Below, piece by piece: positions 53,279-63,073 of a stretch of 64,000 nucleotides of DNA. Below the pieces are notes generated by a model. It saw only the letters and a list, made by a program, of their open reading frames with translations, had not been told where the DNA came from and searched no databases. Numbering within the stretch: position 1 is the first letter of the stretch; every line of letters begins with the position of its first letter. The translations under genes were made by a program, and so were the position numbers. The stretch covers positions 1 to 64,000 of the forward strand of contig UBJO01000030.1 in the NCBI GenBank assembly GCA_900465665.1, given 5' to 3'. The DNA comes from Hyphomicrobiales bacterium. GTDB lineage: Bacteria; Pseudomonadota; Alphaproteobacteria; Rhizobiales; Rhizobiaceae.

Positions 53279-53458
53279 ATGCGCGCTCAATCGAAGCCGT
53301 TCGTTGTTGAAATCAAGACATCCCGCCGTACCGATCGCAGCAAGGAAAAATCCATCTGGGGCAATCTCGACCTCTCCGCCGTCGCGCAGGAAGTGGCCGA
53401 TGACGTGCCGTTGTCGGCGGCGCCTGCTACCGGTGTCGAGCAAAAAGCCGTCCGGTAA
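53279..53458 (+). CDS. Small basic protein under an EcfG promoter (59 residues)
   Basis: The product starts MRAQSKPFVVEIKTSRRTDR, then SKEKSIWGNLDLSAVAQEVA, and ends with a Ala/Val-rich tail. The KPFVVEIKxSRR..SIWG pattern recurs in rhizobial small proteins that I know only as hypothetical. The RBS is weak (TAGGAATCAC), but the EcfG promoter supports expression under general stress. It could bind nucleic acid through its basic first half. Confidence 0.65.
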   Translation: MRAQSKPFVVEIKTSRRTDRSKEKSIWGNLDLSAVAQEVADDVPLSAAPATGVEQKAVR

Positions 53459-53526
53459 CGCCGAAAGGGCGCGCGCCTTAAAATGCAGCCGCGCCCTTCA
53501 TCGAATTCCGTAAAAGCTGAGTACCG

Positions 53527-53709
53527 TCAGACCGGATTACAGGTCATGCCGTTGCGCTGCGCATTCGCGATGCAGTCGCTTCGATTGGAATAGCCTTCCG
53601 TCGATGAACCGACGATCCGACCATTGGACGCCGTGCGCCGCCAGCGCCACTGACCATTCGTCTGGTAGATCTCCCAGGTATCACCATTGCTTGCCTTGCA
53701 ACTCGGCAT
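53527..53709 (-). CDS. DUF1508 (YegP-like) single-repeat protein (60 residues)
   Basis: The product reads as one DUF1508 repeat: WEIYQTNGQWRWRRTASNGRIVGSSTEGYSNRSDC (typical: FEIYKDxxGEYRWRLKAxNGEIIAxSxEGYxSKxxC). YegP of E. coli has two such repeats; single-repeat versions are common in alphaproteobacteria. Three cysteines are present. The RBS GGGAGAG is immediately upstream of the ATG at 53709. Its role is unknown; it is divergent from the BON gene. Confidence 0.75.
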   Translation of the reverse strand: MPSCKASNGDTWEIYQTNGQWRWRRTASNGRIVGSSTEGYSNRSDCIANAQRNGMTCNPV

Positions 53710-53842
53710 GTCTCTCTCCCTTTGTTTTGACAGATCAGGCCTAGGCCATTCCTTCGCACGTTTCCACGAACCGACTGCAATCAAAGGTCGTGCCTGACTG
53801 CGAGGTTGGTTGCGTCGACAGCGAGGCGGCTGCCAAAAGTGG

Positions 53843-53867
53843 CGAACCATCTGGCTCCTTGGGCGTT
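53843..53867 (+). promoter_or_regulatory. EcfG-type promoter of the BON-domain gene
   Basis: CGAAC (53843-53847), 16 nt, then CGTT (53864-53867): one mismatch to the GGAAC-N16-CGTT consensus. The BON gene starts 30 nt downstream. BON proteins are typical members of alphaproteobacterial general-stress regulons, which supports the call. Confidence 0.6.
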
Positions 53868-53896
53868 GTTTGGAAACACGCTGAAGGAGAAGATCG

Positions 53897-54385
53897 ATGC
53901 CAATCAACGATGATGGAAAGAAGCCGCTGTCGCGCAGCGAGGACTATCGCGATTTCGAAGAGCGCAATATCGACGACGGCTGGCCCTATGCGGACACAAC
54001 TGACGCCGCGTCGGCAGCGCCTGAAAATCGCGCCTATGGTGAAACGCCCGCCAATTTCGACAGCAACGACAATCCAGGCTTCCGCGTCGACGGCATAGAC
54101 CGCGATGGCAACGAAAACCGGCTCAGGGATTCGCTGCGCGCCGACACGATCGATCGCGATGACAGCGACGATCTGGAAGCGCGGGTCACCGAAAACATCG
54201 AGAACGTCCCCGAAGTCGACATCGACAGCATCGAGGTCCATGCCGACGGCCATGTCGTCACGGTCGAAGGCTCTGTCGAAACGATTGGTATCGCCCGGAA
54301 GGTCGAACTCGCAGCATCCTCTGTCGATGGCGTCCACCACGTGAGGAACAGGCTGCACACGACGGGCGTGGATGCGCATCGATAA
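53897..54385 (+). CDS. BON-domain protein
   Basis: The 162-residue protein has a very acidic, low-complexity N-terminal half (about 1-90; many Asp and Asn) and one BON domain at the end (IDSIEVHADGHVVTVEGSVETIGIARKVELAASSVDGVHHVRNRL). There is no signal peptide, so it is probably cytoplasmic, unlike OsmY. BON domains bind phospholipid or mediate protein contacts, and these genes often respond to osmotic or general stress. AAGGAG RBS is present. It ends at a terminator shared with nrdJ. Confidence 0.85.
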   Translation: MPINDDGKKPLSRSEDYRDFEERNIDDGWPYADTTDAASAAPENRAYGETPANFDSNDNPGFRVDGIDRDGNENRLRDSLRADTIDRDDSDDLEARVTENIENVPEVDIDSIEVHADGHVVTVEGSVETIGIARKVELAASSVDGVHHVRNRLHTTGVDAHR

Positions 54386-54406
54386 TTTGCGCCCTGCCTA
54401 CAACGG

Positions 54407-54443
54407 AAAAGGCCGCCCGCTGGATAAGCGGACGGCCTTTTTT
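54407..54443. terminator. Bidirectional terminator between the BON gene and nrdJ
   Basis: AAAAGGCCGCCCGC (54407-54420) pairs with GCGGACGGCCTTTTTT (54428-54443), with one mismatch and a 7-nt loop. The A and T flanks allow it to stop both convergent transcripts. Confidence 0.85.
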
Positions 54444-54464
54444 AATTGGCGTTCTCTAAGCCGA

Positions 54465-57400
54465 TCAGCTGCAGCCGCTGGTCGCGCCGCAAGTGTCGCA
54501 CTTCTCGCAGGTGCCGTTGCGCACCATCGTGAAGTTCTGGCACTCCGAGCAAATGTTGCCGGTGTAGCCCTGCATGATCGACCGGGCGCGGCGCTCGGAT
54601 TCGATCTTCTTGGCTTCCGTCTTGGCCGATGCGGCGTCAGCCGCGGCCTTGTCGGAGAACAGCGCGGTCGCCTGCTGCTGGTTTTCGGTCGTGACTTCTT
54701 CCAGCACTTCCTCGGCGATCTCTTCGGCCAATTCCTTGGCGCGCTCTTCGTAATCGCGCTTGAAGGCGACGATTTCGGAGGTCGAGATGGCGGTCGTCGG
54801 CTCGATCTTGCGGGCGGCAGCGCCAGCGAAGGACGTTACCGTCGCACCGGACGAGGCGCGGGCAGGGGCGGCCGTTGCCGAGCCCTTGGGCTCGCCGGAG
54901 GCCTGACGCTCGCTGTTCGAAACGATCGTCGGCTTGTAGCCGCGGGTCCAGCCGGTCGAGACGAGGTTCGTCTTGCCTTCCTGGATGCCCTTGCCGAGTG
55001 CCGTGTTCGAGAAGTCCGACGTATCGACATGCGCCAGATCGTGGCGGCCGAGGTAGGAGACGGCCAGTTCGCGGAACACGTAGTCGAGGATCGACGTGGC
55101 GTTCTTGATCGCGTCGTTGCCGATGACCATACCTGCCGGCTCGAACTTGGTGAAGGTGAAGGCCTCCACATATTCCTCGAGCGGCACGCCGTACTGCAGA
55201 CCCAGCGATATGGCGATGGCGAAGTTGTTCATCATCGCACGGAAGGCGGCGCCTTCCTTGTGCATGTCGATAAAGATCTCGCCGAGGCGACCGTCACCGA
55301 ATTCGCCGGTGCGCAGGTACACCTTGTGTCCGCCGACGGCGGCCTTCTGGGTGTAGCCCTGGCGGCGGTTCGGCAGCTTCTCGCGTTCGCGGGTCACGCG
55401 CTCTACCACACGCTCGATGATCTTCTCGGTGATGGTGACGGCCTGGGCGGCGACCGGCTGCTGCAGCAGATCGTCCAGTGCGTCCTCATCGCTTTCGTCT
55501 TCGATCAGCGAGGCGTTCAGCGGCTGCGACAGCTTGGAGCCGTCGCGGTAGAGAGCGTTTGCCTTCAGGCCGAGCTTCCAGGAGAGCATGTAGGCGCTCT
55601 TGCAATCCTCGACCGTCGCGTCGTTCGGCATGTTGATCGTCTTGGAGATCGCACCCGAGATGAACGGCTGGGCGGCAGCCATCATGCGGATGTGGCTGTC
55701 GACCGAGAGGTAACGCTTGCCGATCTTGCCGCACGGATTGGCGCAATCGAAGACGGCGAGGTGCTCGTTCTTCAGGAACGGTGCGCCTTCCAGCGTCATC
55801 GCGCCGCAGACGTGAACATTGGCAGCCTCGATGTCCTTCTTCGAGAAGCCGATGTGCTCAAGCAGGTTGAAGCCCATGTCGCCGAGCTGTTCGTCGGAAA
55901 CCTTCAGCGTGCCCTTCAGGAAGTCGGTGCCGAGCGTCCACTGGTTGAAGACGAACTTGATGTCGAAGGCCGACTTCAGCGCGCCGTTCAGCGCTTCGAT
56001 CTTCTCGTCGGTGAAGCCCTTGGCCTTCAGCGAGCCGGGGTTGATCGCCGGCGCCTGGTTCAGGTTGCCGTGGCCGACAGCGTAAGCTTCGATCTCGGCG
56101 ATCTGGCTCTCGGAGTAGCCGAGCGTGCGCAGAGCTTCCGGAACGGCACGGTTGATGATCTTGAAGTAGCCGCCGCCGGCGAGCTTCTTGAATTTCACCA
56201 GTGCGAAGTCAGGCTCGATACCGGTCGTGTCGCAATCCATGACGAGGCCGATCGTGCCTGTCGGCGCGATGACGGTTGCCTGGGCGTTGCGGTAGCCGTG
56301 CTTTTCGCCGAGTTCGAGAGCCTTGTCCCAGGCGCTCTTCGCGTGAGCCGCCAGATCCTGGTCCGGGTTCTCGGAGTGGATCAGCGCGACCGGGTTGATC
56401 GAAAGGCCTTCATAGCCCGACGTCTCGCCGTAAGCGGCGCGGCGATGGTTGCGGATGACCCGCAGCATGGCTTCGCGGTTCGGCTTGAACATCGGGAAAG
56501 GTCCGAGTTCAGACGAGATCTCGGCCGAAGTGGCGTAGGAGATACCGGTCATGATCGCGGTCAGCGAGCCTGCGATGGCGCGGGCTTCGTCGCTGTCGTA
56601 GGGAATGCCCGAAGACATCAGCAGGCCGCCGATGTTGGCGTAGCCGAGGCCGATCGTGCGGTATTCGTAGGAGCGCTCGGCGATCTGCTTCGACGGGAAC
56701 TGTGCCATCATCACGGAGACTTCAAGCACGACCGTCCAAAGGCGAACGGCGTGTTCGTAATCAGCGATGTTGATGCGCTTGGTGGCCGCATCCTTGAACT
56801 GGATGAGGTTCAGCGAGGCAAGGTTGCAGGCCGTGTCGTCGAGGAACATGTATTCCGAGCACGGGTTGGATGCACGGATCGGGCCGGCAGCCGGGCTGGT
56901 GTGCCAGTCGTTCATCGTCGTGTTGAAGTGCAGGCCCGGATCGGCCGATGCCCATGCGGCGTAGGAGATCGATTCCCACAGGTCGCGTGCCTTCAGCGTC
57001 TTCATGACCTTGCCGTCCTTGCGGGCGGTCAGGTTCCAGTCACCATCGTTTTCGACAGCGCGCAGGAAGTCGTCCTTGATGGAGACCGAGTTGTTGGAGT
57101 TCTGGCCCGAAACCGTGAGGTAGGCTTCCGAATCCCAGTCGGTGTCGTAGGTCTTGAACTCCAGGTCCTTGTAGCCCTGGCGAGCAAACTGGATGACGCG
57201 GCCGATGTAGTTTTCCGGAACCTGATCCTTCTTGGCAGCGCGCACTTCGCGCTTCAGGGCAGGGTTCTTGTTCGGGTCGTAGCAATCGTCATTGTCGCCG
57301 TCGCAATTGACGCAGGCCTTCATGATCGCCTTCAGGTGGCGATTGACGATCTTGGAACCGGTCACGAGGGCAGCAACCTTCTGCTCTTCCTTGACCTTCC

Positions 57401-58286
57401 AGTTGATGTATTCCTCGATATCCGGATGGTCGATATCGACCACGACCATCTTGGCCGCGCGACGCGTCGTGCCGCCAGACTTGATGGCGCCGGCAGCGCG
57501 GTCGCCGATCTTCAGGAAGCTCATCAGGCCGGAGGAACGGCCGCCGCCGGAAAGGCGTTCGCCTTCGCCGCGCAGATACGAGAAGTTGGAGCCGGTGCCG
57601 GAGCCGTACTTGAAGAGGCGGGCTTCGCGAACCCACAGGTCCATGATGCCGCCTTCGTTGACCAGATCGTCTTCGACGGACTGGATGAAGCAGGCGTGCG
57701 GCTGCGGATGCTCATAGGCCGACTTCGACTTCGTCAGCTTGCCGGTGAAGGGGTCCACATAGAAGTGGCCCTGGCCGGGGCCGTCGATGCCGTAGGCCCA
57801 GTGCATGCCGGTGTTGAACCACTGCGGCGAGTTCGGGGCGACGCGCTGCGTCGCGAGCATGTATGCAAGTTCGTCGCGGAAGGCGGCCGCGTCTTCTTCG
57901 GAAGAGAAATAGCCACCCTTCCAGCCCCAGTAGGTCCAGGTGCCGGCCAGACGGTCGAAGACCTGGCGCGCATCGGTTTCAGAACCGTACTGCTGATCCT
58001 TCGGGAGGTCCTTCAGAGCGGCCTCATCGGCAACCGAGCGCCACAGGAAGGAAGGAACGTCGTTTTCCTCGACCTTCTTGAGGCGGGCAGGGACGCCGGC
58101 CTTGCGGAAATACTTCTGCGCCAGAATGTCGGCCGCGACCTGCGAAAACTGCGCGGGAACATCGATGTTCTCGAGGCGGAATACGATCGACCCGTCAGGG
58201 TTCTTGATCTCGCTGGTTGCCTTGCGGAATTCGATAGCCGCGTAAGCGCCCTGATCTGCCTTCGTAAATCGGCGTTCTATGCGCAT
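54465..58286 (-). CDS. nrdJ: Adenosylcobalamin-dependent (class II) ribonucleoside-diphosphate reductase
   Basis: Makes deoxyribonucleotides using B12, with or without oxygen. The 1273-residue protein is the large alphaproteobacterial NrdJ form. The catalytic core has [21 protein letters not shown] (active-site Cys), the NSPQWFNTG motif near 150 and the [15 protein letters not shown] motif. The C-terminal part ends in a Cys4 zinc-ribbon-like tail ([15 protein letters not shown]). It is the sole RNR in many rhizobia and required for symbiosis in Sinorhizobium. A pair of NrdR boxes precedes it. I saw no cobalamin riboswitch in its leader. Confidence 0.96.
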   Translation of the reverse strand: MRIERRFTKADQGAYAAIEFRKATSEIKNPDGSIVFRLENIDVPAQFSQVAADILAQKYFRKAGVPARLKKVEENDVPSFLWRSVADEAALKDLPKDQQYGSETDARQVFDRLAGTWTYWGWKGGYFSSEEDAAAFRDELAYMLATQRVAPNSPQWFNTGMHWAYGIDGPGQGHFYVDPFTGKLTKSKSAYEHPQPHACFIQSVEDDLVNEGGIMDLWVREARLFKYGSGTGSNFSYLRGEGERLSGGGRSSGLMSFLKIGDRAAGAIKSGGTTRRAAKMVVVDIDHPDIEEYINWKVKEEQKVAALVTGSKIVNRHLKAIMKACVNCDGDNDDCYDPNKNPALKREVRAAKKDQVPENYIGRVIQFARQGYKDLEFKTYDTDWDSEAYLTVSGQNSNNSVSIKDDFLRAVENDGDWNLTARKDGKVMKTLKARDLWESISYAAWASADPGLHFNTTMNDWHTSPAAGPIRASNPCSEYMFLDDTACNLASLNLIQFKDAATKRINIADYEHAVRLWTVVLEVSVMMAQFPSKQIAERSYEYRTIGLGYANIGGLLMSSGIPYDSDEARAIAGSLTAIMTGISYATSAEISSELGPFPMFKPNREAMLRVIRNHRRAAYGETSGYEGLSINPVALIHSENPDQDLAAHAKSAWDKALELGEKHGYRNAQATVIAPTGTIGLVMDCDTTGIEPDFALVKFKKLAGGGYFKIINRAVPEALRTLGYSESQIAEIEAYAVGHGNLNQAPAINPGSLKAKGFTDEKIEALNGALKSAFDIKFVFNQWTLGTDFLKGTLKVSDEQLGDMGFNLLEHIGFSKKDIEAANVHVCGAMTLEGAPFLKNEHLAVFDCANPCGKIGKRYLSVDSHIRMMAAAQPFISGAISKTINMPNDATVEDCKSAYMLSWKLGLKANALYRDGSKLSQPLNASLIEDESDEDALDDLLQQPVAAQAVTITEKIIERVVERVTREREKLPNRRQGYTQKAAVGGHKVYLRTGEFGDGRLGEIFIDMHKEGAAFRAMMNNFAIAISLGLQYGVPLEEYVEAFTFTKFEPAGMVIGNDAIKNATSILDYVFRELAVSYLGRHDLAHVDTSDFSNTALGKGIQEGKTNLVSTGWTRGYKPTIVSNSERQASGEPKGSATAAPARASSGATVTSFAGAAARKIEPTTAISTSEIVAFKRDYEERAKELAEEIAEEVLEEVTTENQQQATALFSDKAAADAASAKTEAKKIESERRARSIMQGYTGNICSECQNFTMVRNGTCEKCDTCGATSGCS

Positions 58287-58419
58287 TTGCCTTAACCTCT
58301 AGCTCGCGCGCCCCGTCCCCGTTGACCAAGGCGCAAGTTTCCACCTCCGGCGGCGCCGTAAGGAGCGCAGCCAGTTCTCGTTTCCGTATCGTCACAGGAG
58401 TGTCATCCGGAGATGGGTC

Positions 58420-58466
58420 ATCCTGTATCTTGTGGTGATGGTGGCTGCAATCACTAAATATAGTAT
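58420..58466 (-). promoter_or_regulatory. nrdJ promoter with tandem NrdR boxes
   Basis: Two sites resemble the NrdR consensus core CwAtATaTwG: CAAGATACAG (minus strand, 58432-58423; 8 of 10) and CTAAATATAG (58454-58463; 9 of 10). Their centres are 31 bp apart, the three-turn spacing typical of NrdR box pairs. A promoter TTGCAG-N17-TACAGG (minus strand, 58450-58422) runs between and into them, so NrdR binding would block it. The start codon lies about 135 nt downstream. Confidence 0.65.
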
Positions 58467-58879
58467 TAACAGCCTTTTTCCGCCAGCCCCGGATGTCGCT
58501 TTTTCAGGCGGCAAAAATCGCGCAGAACATACTCATGGCGGCTCACCCCTCATGGATCAACGCCCTGATTCAATGCTCGATTTCTGGTGAGAACCGGCCT
58601 CGTAATGTCCGGTTCAGCTGCCGCCGCAACATCGAAGTTCATTAAGTTGAAAACAGGCGATTCCGTCAAGGGCTTGTTCTTAACGAAGTGTTCACCACAA
58701 GATATTGTGGAGTGGCCTGTGGAGACTGGGGAAAAACCAGTTGGGCAAGAATTTCAATGGCTTGCTAAGGGATGCGCAAGAGAAATGCCAAAGCCGGATT
58801 AATTTTGCCATATTTTGTCATTTGGCGGTGGCTTTTCGAGCGCAAATGAGCGTTGTGATTCGCAAGGCCGAACAAGGCG
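58467..58879. other. Intergenic region upstream of nrdJ, with a second NrdR-like site and promoter
   Basis: No supported gene. Contents: a small hairpin (GAACCGG at 58591-58597 with CCGGTTC at 58609-58615); a promoter-like TTGACG-N17-CTTAAT on the minus strand (58669-58641); and the palindrome CCACAAGATATTGTGG (58695-58710), whose core CAAGATATTG matches the NrdR consensus at 9 of 10. Together these may form a second, upstream nrdJ promoter. A long leader or a small RNA are alternatives. Confidence 0.45.
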
Positions 58880-59467
58880 CTAAAGTGCGTCGATGGCGAT
58901 GGTCACCGTAGCGCTTCCGATCGCCTGTCCACTCTCGTCGCGAACCGTGAAACTTGCCTGCGCTTCCAGCAATTGCGTGGCATCATCGCGGCTGGCGCGA
59001 TCGATGAAGACCTCGTCGGAGTCCCGGGCAAAGGTCTTCAGGAACTTGTTTTCGTCGCCCTGCCAGTAGTCGTTGGTGGGCACGCTCTGCGCGACATTCA
59101 GTCCGTTCCGGTCGGTCACGAATATTTCCACAATCGTTCCTTGCGAATCATCCTGCTTGGCTTTGAGGTATCGCGAGACCGGATTGTTGAGGAGGCGGGT
59201 GACCATCTGCCATTGCCCGCTCTTGATCTCCGAGCGGTAGCTGTTGTCGAGCACCTGGATATCCATCGGGCTGATATCGCCGAACTTCCTGTTCTGCGCC
59301 TTGATCGCGGCCAGAACGTTCGGCTTGTTGATCATCGGCTTGACGAGCGTATCCACATATTCGCGCACGACGGAGATATAGGCGGGTTCGGCTGAGACCG
59401 CGCGCGGAAGCACGTTCAAACACAGCCCGAAGGCCGCGATCAAGCCGATAAACCGCCAACGCTGCAT
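58880..59467 (-). CDS. Secreted Cache/PDC-sensor-like protein
   Basis: The 195-residue protein has a signal peptide or anchor (about 1-26, ending AVSAE) and then a single domain that resembles extracytoplasmic PDC/Cache sensor folds: VREYVDTLVKPMINKPNVLAAI, IQVLDNSYRSE, and VEIFVTDRNGLNVAQSVPTNDYWQGDENKFLKTF. No signalling output domain follows, so it may be a free periplasmic ligand-binding subunit. The ligand is unknown. It is monocistronic. Confidence 0.75.
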   Translation of the reverse strand: MQRWRFIGLIAAFGLCLNVLPRAVSAEPAYISVVREYVDTLVKPMINKPNVLAAIKAQNRKFGDISPMDIQVLDNSYRSEIKSGQWQMVTRLLNNPVSRYLKAKQDDSQGTIVEIFVTDRNGLNVAQSVPTNDYWQGDENKFLKTFARDSDEVFIDRASRDDATQLLEAQASFTVRDESGQAIGSATVTIAIDAL

Positions 59468-59652
59468 GGTCGTTCCAGTGTCGCGCTAGCGACCGCCCTC
59501 TACCCAAACACCCTGCCGCGCCCTTGCCGCCTGATGCCATATGATCATACGGCGGACGGCGAGGGGCGGACAGCAAATTTGGTTATGTTAGTAAACAAAG
59601 ATTGGAGCAATTTAAAGTTGCTTCTGTCTCTGTCTGCCAAGAGCCTGGAAAA

Positions 59653-60150
59653 TCAGCCCTTGCTGCCCTTGGAGATCGGTTCCTGATAGGTGAAACCCAT
59701 ATCCCACGGGAAGTAGATCCAGGTGTCCTGGCTCACCTCCGTGACGAAGGTGTCGATGACAGGCACACCCTGTGGTTTTGCGTAGACGCAGGCGAAGTGC
59801 GCCTTCGGAAGCAGCGTGCGGACTTCGGAGGCTGTCTTGCCGGTATCCGTCAGATCGTCGACGACGAGCACGCTTTCGCCGCCATCTTCAAGCAGTTCGG
59901 CCGCGATGCCCTTGAGGAGCATCATCTCGCCCTGGTTCACATAGTCGTGGTAGGACGCGACGCAGACCGTTTCGATCAGGCGGATGTTGAGCTCGCGCGA
60001 AATGATGGCAGCCGGCACGAGGCCGCCACGGGTGATGCAGACGATCGCCTTGAACTCGCGGTTGAGGCCGGCAAGGCGCCAGGCAAGCGCGCGTGCGTCG
60101 CGGTGAAATTGATCCCAGGAAACGGGAAAGGCTTTATCGGGAAGGGACAT
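59653..60150 (-). CDS. gpt: Xanthine(-guanine) phosphoribosyltransferase
   Basis: A purine salvage enzyme that adds phosphoribosyl to xanthine and guanine. The 165-residue protein has the PRPP-binding motif [18 protein letters not shown], the flexible-loop region, and the start [16 protein letters not shown] as in Gpt. The end IYFPWDMGF is typical of the family. The ATG at 60150 with RBS CGGAGCGAG fits the family start better than the ATG at 60180. Single gene. Confidence 0.93.
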   Translation of the reverse strand: MSLPDKAFPVSWDQFHRDARALAWRLAGLNREFKAIVCITRGGLVPAAIISRELNIRLIETVCVASYHDYVNQGEMMLLKGIAAELLEDGGESVLVVDDLTDTGKTASEVRTLLPKAHFACVYAKPQGVPVIDTFVTEVSQDTWIYFPWDMGFTYQEPISKGSKG

Positions 60151-60341
60151 GGGCTCGCTCCGAGGCATGAATGATGACACGCCGTTTGCCGGCGGCCGGA
60201 CGCTCTTCCGTTCACTTGGGTCAAACGCAAATCGCGCAGCCGAGACTGCGCGATGGAAGGACCGAAGCCGGAGCTCGTCGTCGGTCGTGGCAATTAGCGG
60301 AATTTGGCTGCAAAACGCAAGCCCCCGCTGATCGTGGCCCG

Positions 60342-61184
60342 CTAACGCGAAAGCAGCGTCATCGCCGTCATGGAGTGCAGGAGCGTCTTCGTCGTGCCGC
60401 CGAAGATCATCTGCCAGAGCCTCGAATGTGTGTAGGCGCCCATCACCAACAGATCGATGCTGCTGTCGGACAACCGGTTCTCGATAACGGCCGACGTGCT
60501 CTTGTCCGTGGTCGTCGCCGTTGCAAGCGTGACGTTGACGCCGTGGCGGGCAAGTGTCGCGGCGATTTCCGCACCCGCGACTGCCGCCGATTGCAGCGCG
60601 TTGTCGACCGGGTCGACGGAGAAGATCTCAACCTCGTCGGCAGCCTTCAGGAAGGGCAGGGCGTCGAATGTGGCGCGCGCCGCTTCCTTGGAGCCGTTCC
60701 AGGCGACCAGCACCCGCTTGATCGGCTTCGGCTGGCGAATGATGAAGGGGATCATCAGAACCGGCCGTCCGCTTTCGAGCAGGAAGTTATCGACATCGAC
60801 ATGACTGTCCGACGGCCGTGCCGGATCGGCCTGCGAGGCGATCAAGAGATCGGCGCTGCGCGCGCTCTCGATCAACGGCGCCGAGCCGTAGCCGGTCGAG
60901 GAGGCGAAGCTGCGCCACTCGAACGACACGCCTTCCACTTCCGCCTTGCGGCGAACGATCGTCTCGATCTTGACCCTTTCGCTATGCGCCATGTCCTGCA
61001 GCGCCTGCACAGCGACAGGATCGGGAATCTCCATCGGCGCCACGAGCGGCACGACGGCGATCGTTTCCGCATGAAGCCCGATCACATGGGCACCGTGTTC
61101 CGCAGCCAGTGCGAAGGCCAGATCGGCGACTGCGGTGCAATTGTCTGAAGTATCGAGAATCGCAAGAATGGTTTTGTAAGACAT
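60342..61184 (-). CDS. Tandem universal stress protein (two UspA domains)
   Basis: The 280-residue protein has two Usp folds: the first about 1-140 starting [22 protein letters not shown], the second about 150-280 starting [22 protein letters not shown] and ending with the ATP-binding type pattern [28 protein letters not shown] (G-2x-G-9x-G(S/T)). The second domain thus looks able to bind ATP. The ATG at 61184 has an AAGGAG RBS. An FNR/FixK-type box lies upstream, which suggests induction when oxygen is low. Confidence 0.9.
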   Translation of the reverse strand: MSYKTILAILDTSDNCTAVADLAFALAAEHGAHVIGLHAETIAVVPLVAPMEIPDPVAVQALQDMAHSERVKIETIVRRKAEVEGVSFEWRSFASSTGYGSAPLIESARSADLLIASQADPARPSDSHVDVDNFLLESGRPVLMIPFIIRQPKPIKRVLVAWNGSKEAARATFDALPFLKAADEVEIFSVDPVDNALQSAAVAGAEIAATLARHGVNVTLATATTTDKSTSAVIENRLSDSSIDLLVMGAYTHSRLWQMIFGGTTKTLLHSMTAMTLLSR

Positions 61185-61251
61185 GGGTATCTCCTTGCTC
61201 GGATGAAAAAGTCCGTAAGAGAAGCAATGCGCTTGGCCGGCATTTGTTTCC

Positions 61252-61265
61252 TTGACCGAGATCAA
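61252..61265 (-). promoter_or_regulatory. Anaerobox (FNR/FixK/FnrN-type site) upstream of the Usp gene
   Basis: On the minus strand TTGAT-CTCG-GTCAA, which matches TTGAT-N4-ATCAA in 9 of 10 specified positions. The centre is about 75 nt upstream of the ATG at 61184, which would allow a class II activator position near -41. Confidence 0.65.
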
Positions 61266-61292
61266 GTCCCGCAGGCCGGCTCTAGAAAGAAA

Positions 61293-62066
61293 TTAGGCCT
61301 CCGCTGATGGGTTTTCCAGGACAGTCCGCTCGCGGCGAATGCCTTCGATCATCGCCGAGACATCCGCGCCGGCGGCATCGATCACGGCCTGCGAGCGACC
61401 ACGAACAACGATCTCGGTCGAGAATTTCTGGCCGACATAGCGCGGATAGGAGCCGATGCTGGTTTCCTGATGCGCCTTCTGGATCGCGGCGAGCGGCGTG
61501 CCGATATCGCCTTCGCCATAAGGGCACGAGATCGCCAGCGACAGCACCGGCGTTCCGGTTCTGAGCGTCGGGATAACCGCGTCGACCATCGCCTGAAACA
61601 CCTGCGGCACGCCGGCCATGACATAGACGTTGCCGATATTGAAACCGGGCGCCGTGGAGACCGGGTTGGGAATGTGCGTCGCGCCGACAGGCATGCGAGC
61701 CATCCGCTGGCGGGCCTCGGTGAACTCCATCTCGCGGCGCTTGTACATATCGCCAAGCAGCGCCATTGCCTTCTCGTCGTGATGGCAGGCAACGCCGAAG
61801 GCCTTGGAGACGGCGTCGGCCGTGATGTCGTCATGGGTCGGCCCAATGCCGCCCGAGGTGAAGACATAGTCGTATTTCGTCCTCAGCGCGTTCAGCGCCT
61901 CGACGATCGCGTCCTCTTCGTCCGCGACGATGCGGACTTCCTTGAGGTCGATGCCTGCAAGCAGCAGCATATCGGCGAGATGGCCGATGTTCTTGTCCTT
62001 GGTGCGGCCGGATAAAAGCTCGTCGCCGATTGCCAGAATGGCTGCGGTCACAATCTGTTGGGTCAT
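61293..62066 (-). CDS. Molybdopterin-binding/CinA N-terminal domain protein
   Basis: The 257-residue protein has the MoCF_biosynth (MogA/CinA-N) fold: AAILAIGDELLSGRTKDKN, the VFTSGGIGPTHDDITADAVSKAFG motif and the PGFNIGNVYVMAGVPQVFQ region. It lacks the C-terminal nicotinamide-nucleotide amidohydrolase domain of full CinA. Members of this type are annotated as competence/damage-inducible CinA-like; the reaction may be ADP-ribose pyrophosphatase or none. It lies just upstream of the Usp gene on the same strand, 108 nt away. Confidence 0.87.
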   Translation of the reverse strand: MTQQIVTAAILAIGDELLSGRTKDKNIGHLADMLLLAGIDLKEVRIVADEEDAIVEALNALRTKYDYVFTSGGIGPTHDDITADAVSKAFGVACHHDEKAMALLGDMYKRREMEFTEARQRMARMPVGATHIPNPVSTAPGFNIGNVYVMAGVPQVFQAMVDAVIPTLRTGTPVLSLAISCPYGEGDIGTPLAAIQKAHQETSIGSYPRYVGQKFSTEIVVRGRSQAVIDAAGADVSAMIEGIRRERTVLENPSAEA

Positions 62067-62360
62067 GTTAGGTCTCTGTCTTCACTCAGTCTTTGGTGTC
62101 GAGCTTATACCAAATAGAGCGGACGGGAAGCCCGTGCCCACCAATACGGAAATGTGAACGCAAGGCAAAAACGTGCGATAAGATTGAACAGTCCGTCTCT
62201 CGCGGCGTGGCTGGCCGTCACCCAGTGCATGCGCTAGCTATTTGGCAGACGCACGATGCGTTGCGAGGCATTCTTTATGATACGCGAATTCATCAAACGG
62301 ATTTTGGTCGGTGCACCGAGCGCAGCACCCGCCGCAACCCAGAAAGAGGAAACGTCCAAG

Positions 62361-62957
62361 ATGGCTAAGGTTCTGGTTCTTTACTATTCGTCGTACGGCC
62401 ACATCGAGACGATGGCATACGCCGTTGCCGAGGGCGCGAAATCCACAGGCGCCGAGGTGACCGTCAAGCGCGTACCGGAGCTGGTACCGGAAGAAGTCGC
62501 CAAGGCATCGCATTTCAAGCTTGATCAGCAGGCACCGATCGCCACCGTGGACGAGTTGGCCGAATACGATGCGATCATCGTCGGCGCCGGCACCCGCTTC
62601 GGCACGGTTGCGTCGCAGATGCGCAACTTCTGGGACCAGACGGGTGGCCTGTGGTTTGCCGGCAAGCTGGTCGGCAAGGTCGGCTCGGTTTTCACCTCGT
62701 CCGCCACGCAGCACGGCGGCCAGGAATCCACCATCCTCGGCTTCATCCCGACCTTCCTCCACCAGGGCATGGTCGTCGCCGGACTTCCCTATGCCTTCCA
62801 GGGCCAGATGGGCGTGGACGAGATCAAGGGCGGCTCGCCTTATGGTGCATCCACGATTACCGATGGCGACGGTTCGCGCCAGCCTTCTGCCATCGAGCTC
62901 GACGCCGCCAAGTTCCAGGGCGCGCATGTCGCCAAGCTCGCAGCAAAGCTCGCCTGA
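62361..62957 (+). CDS. wrbA: NAD(P)H:quinone oxidoreductase WrbA
   Basis: A flavodoxin-like FMN enzyme that reduces quinones by two electrons, protecting against redox cycling. The 198-residue protein starts [19 protein letters not shown] (FMN phosphate loop) and has the WrbA-specific [22 protein letters not shown] and [15 protein letters not shown] segments. I use the ATG at 62361 with the upstream AGAGGAAA; a longer reading from 62256 is in frame and open, but it adds a non-family head. It ends at a strong terminator. Confidence 0.95.
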   Translation: MAKVLVLYYSSYGHIETMAYAVAEGAKSTGAEVTVKRVPELVPEEVAKASHFKLDQQAPIATVDELAEYDAIIVGAGTRFGTVASQMRNFWDQTGGLWFAGKLVGKVGSVFTSSATQHGGQESTILGFIPTFLHQGMVVAGLPYAFQGQMGVDEIKGGSPYGASTITDGDGSRQPSAIELDAAKFQGAHVAKLAAKLA

Positions 62958-62979
62958 GCCAAGGGGCGTGTCAAAACAG

Positions 62980-63006
62980 TGAAGGCGCGGCCTCGGGCCG
63001 CGCCTT
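62980..63006 (+). terminator. wrbA terminator
   Basis: AAGGCGCGGCC (62980-62990) pairs with GGCCGCGCCTT (62994-63004) around a 3-nt loop and runs into TTTT. It ends wrbA transcription. Confidence 0.85.
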
Positions 63007-63073
63007 TTCATGTGTGGCGTCGAAACGCCGAAGCACTGTATCGGTAGTCGTCGACTGCGGGCCTTACGTTCGT

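Noticed and set aside
54372..58295. A very long open frame on the plus strand opposite nrdJ (about 1300 codons)
   Set aside because: It mirrors nrdJ codon by codon in high-GC DNA, has no family motif, and its Arg/Val/Asp-rich composition is typical of an antisense shadow.
58287..58420. Cobalamin riboswitch in the nrdJ leader
   Set aside because: I looked for the B12 box and the long multi-stem fold expected before some B12-related genes; the 134-nt leader lacks both.
63008..63073. A short plus-strand open frame past the wrbA terminator
   Set aside because: It follows the terminator, lacks an RBS and overlaps the end of the better-supported minus-strand peptide gene.
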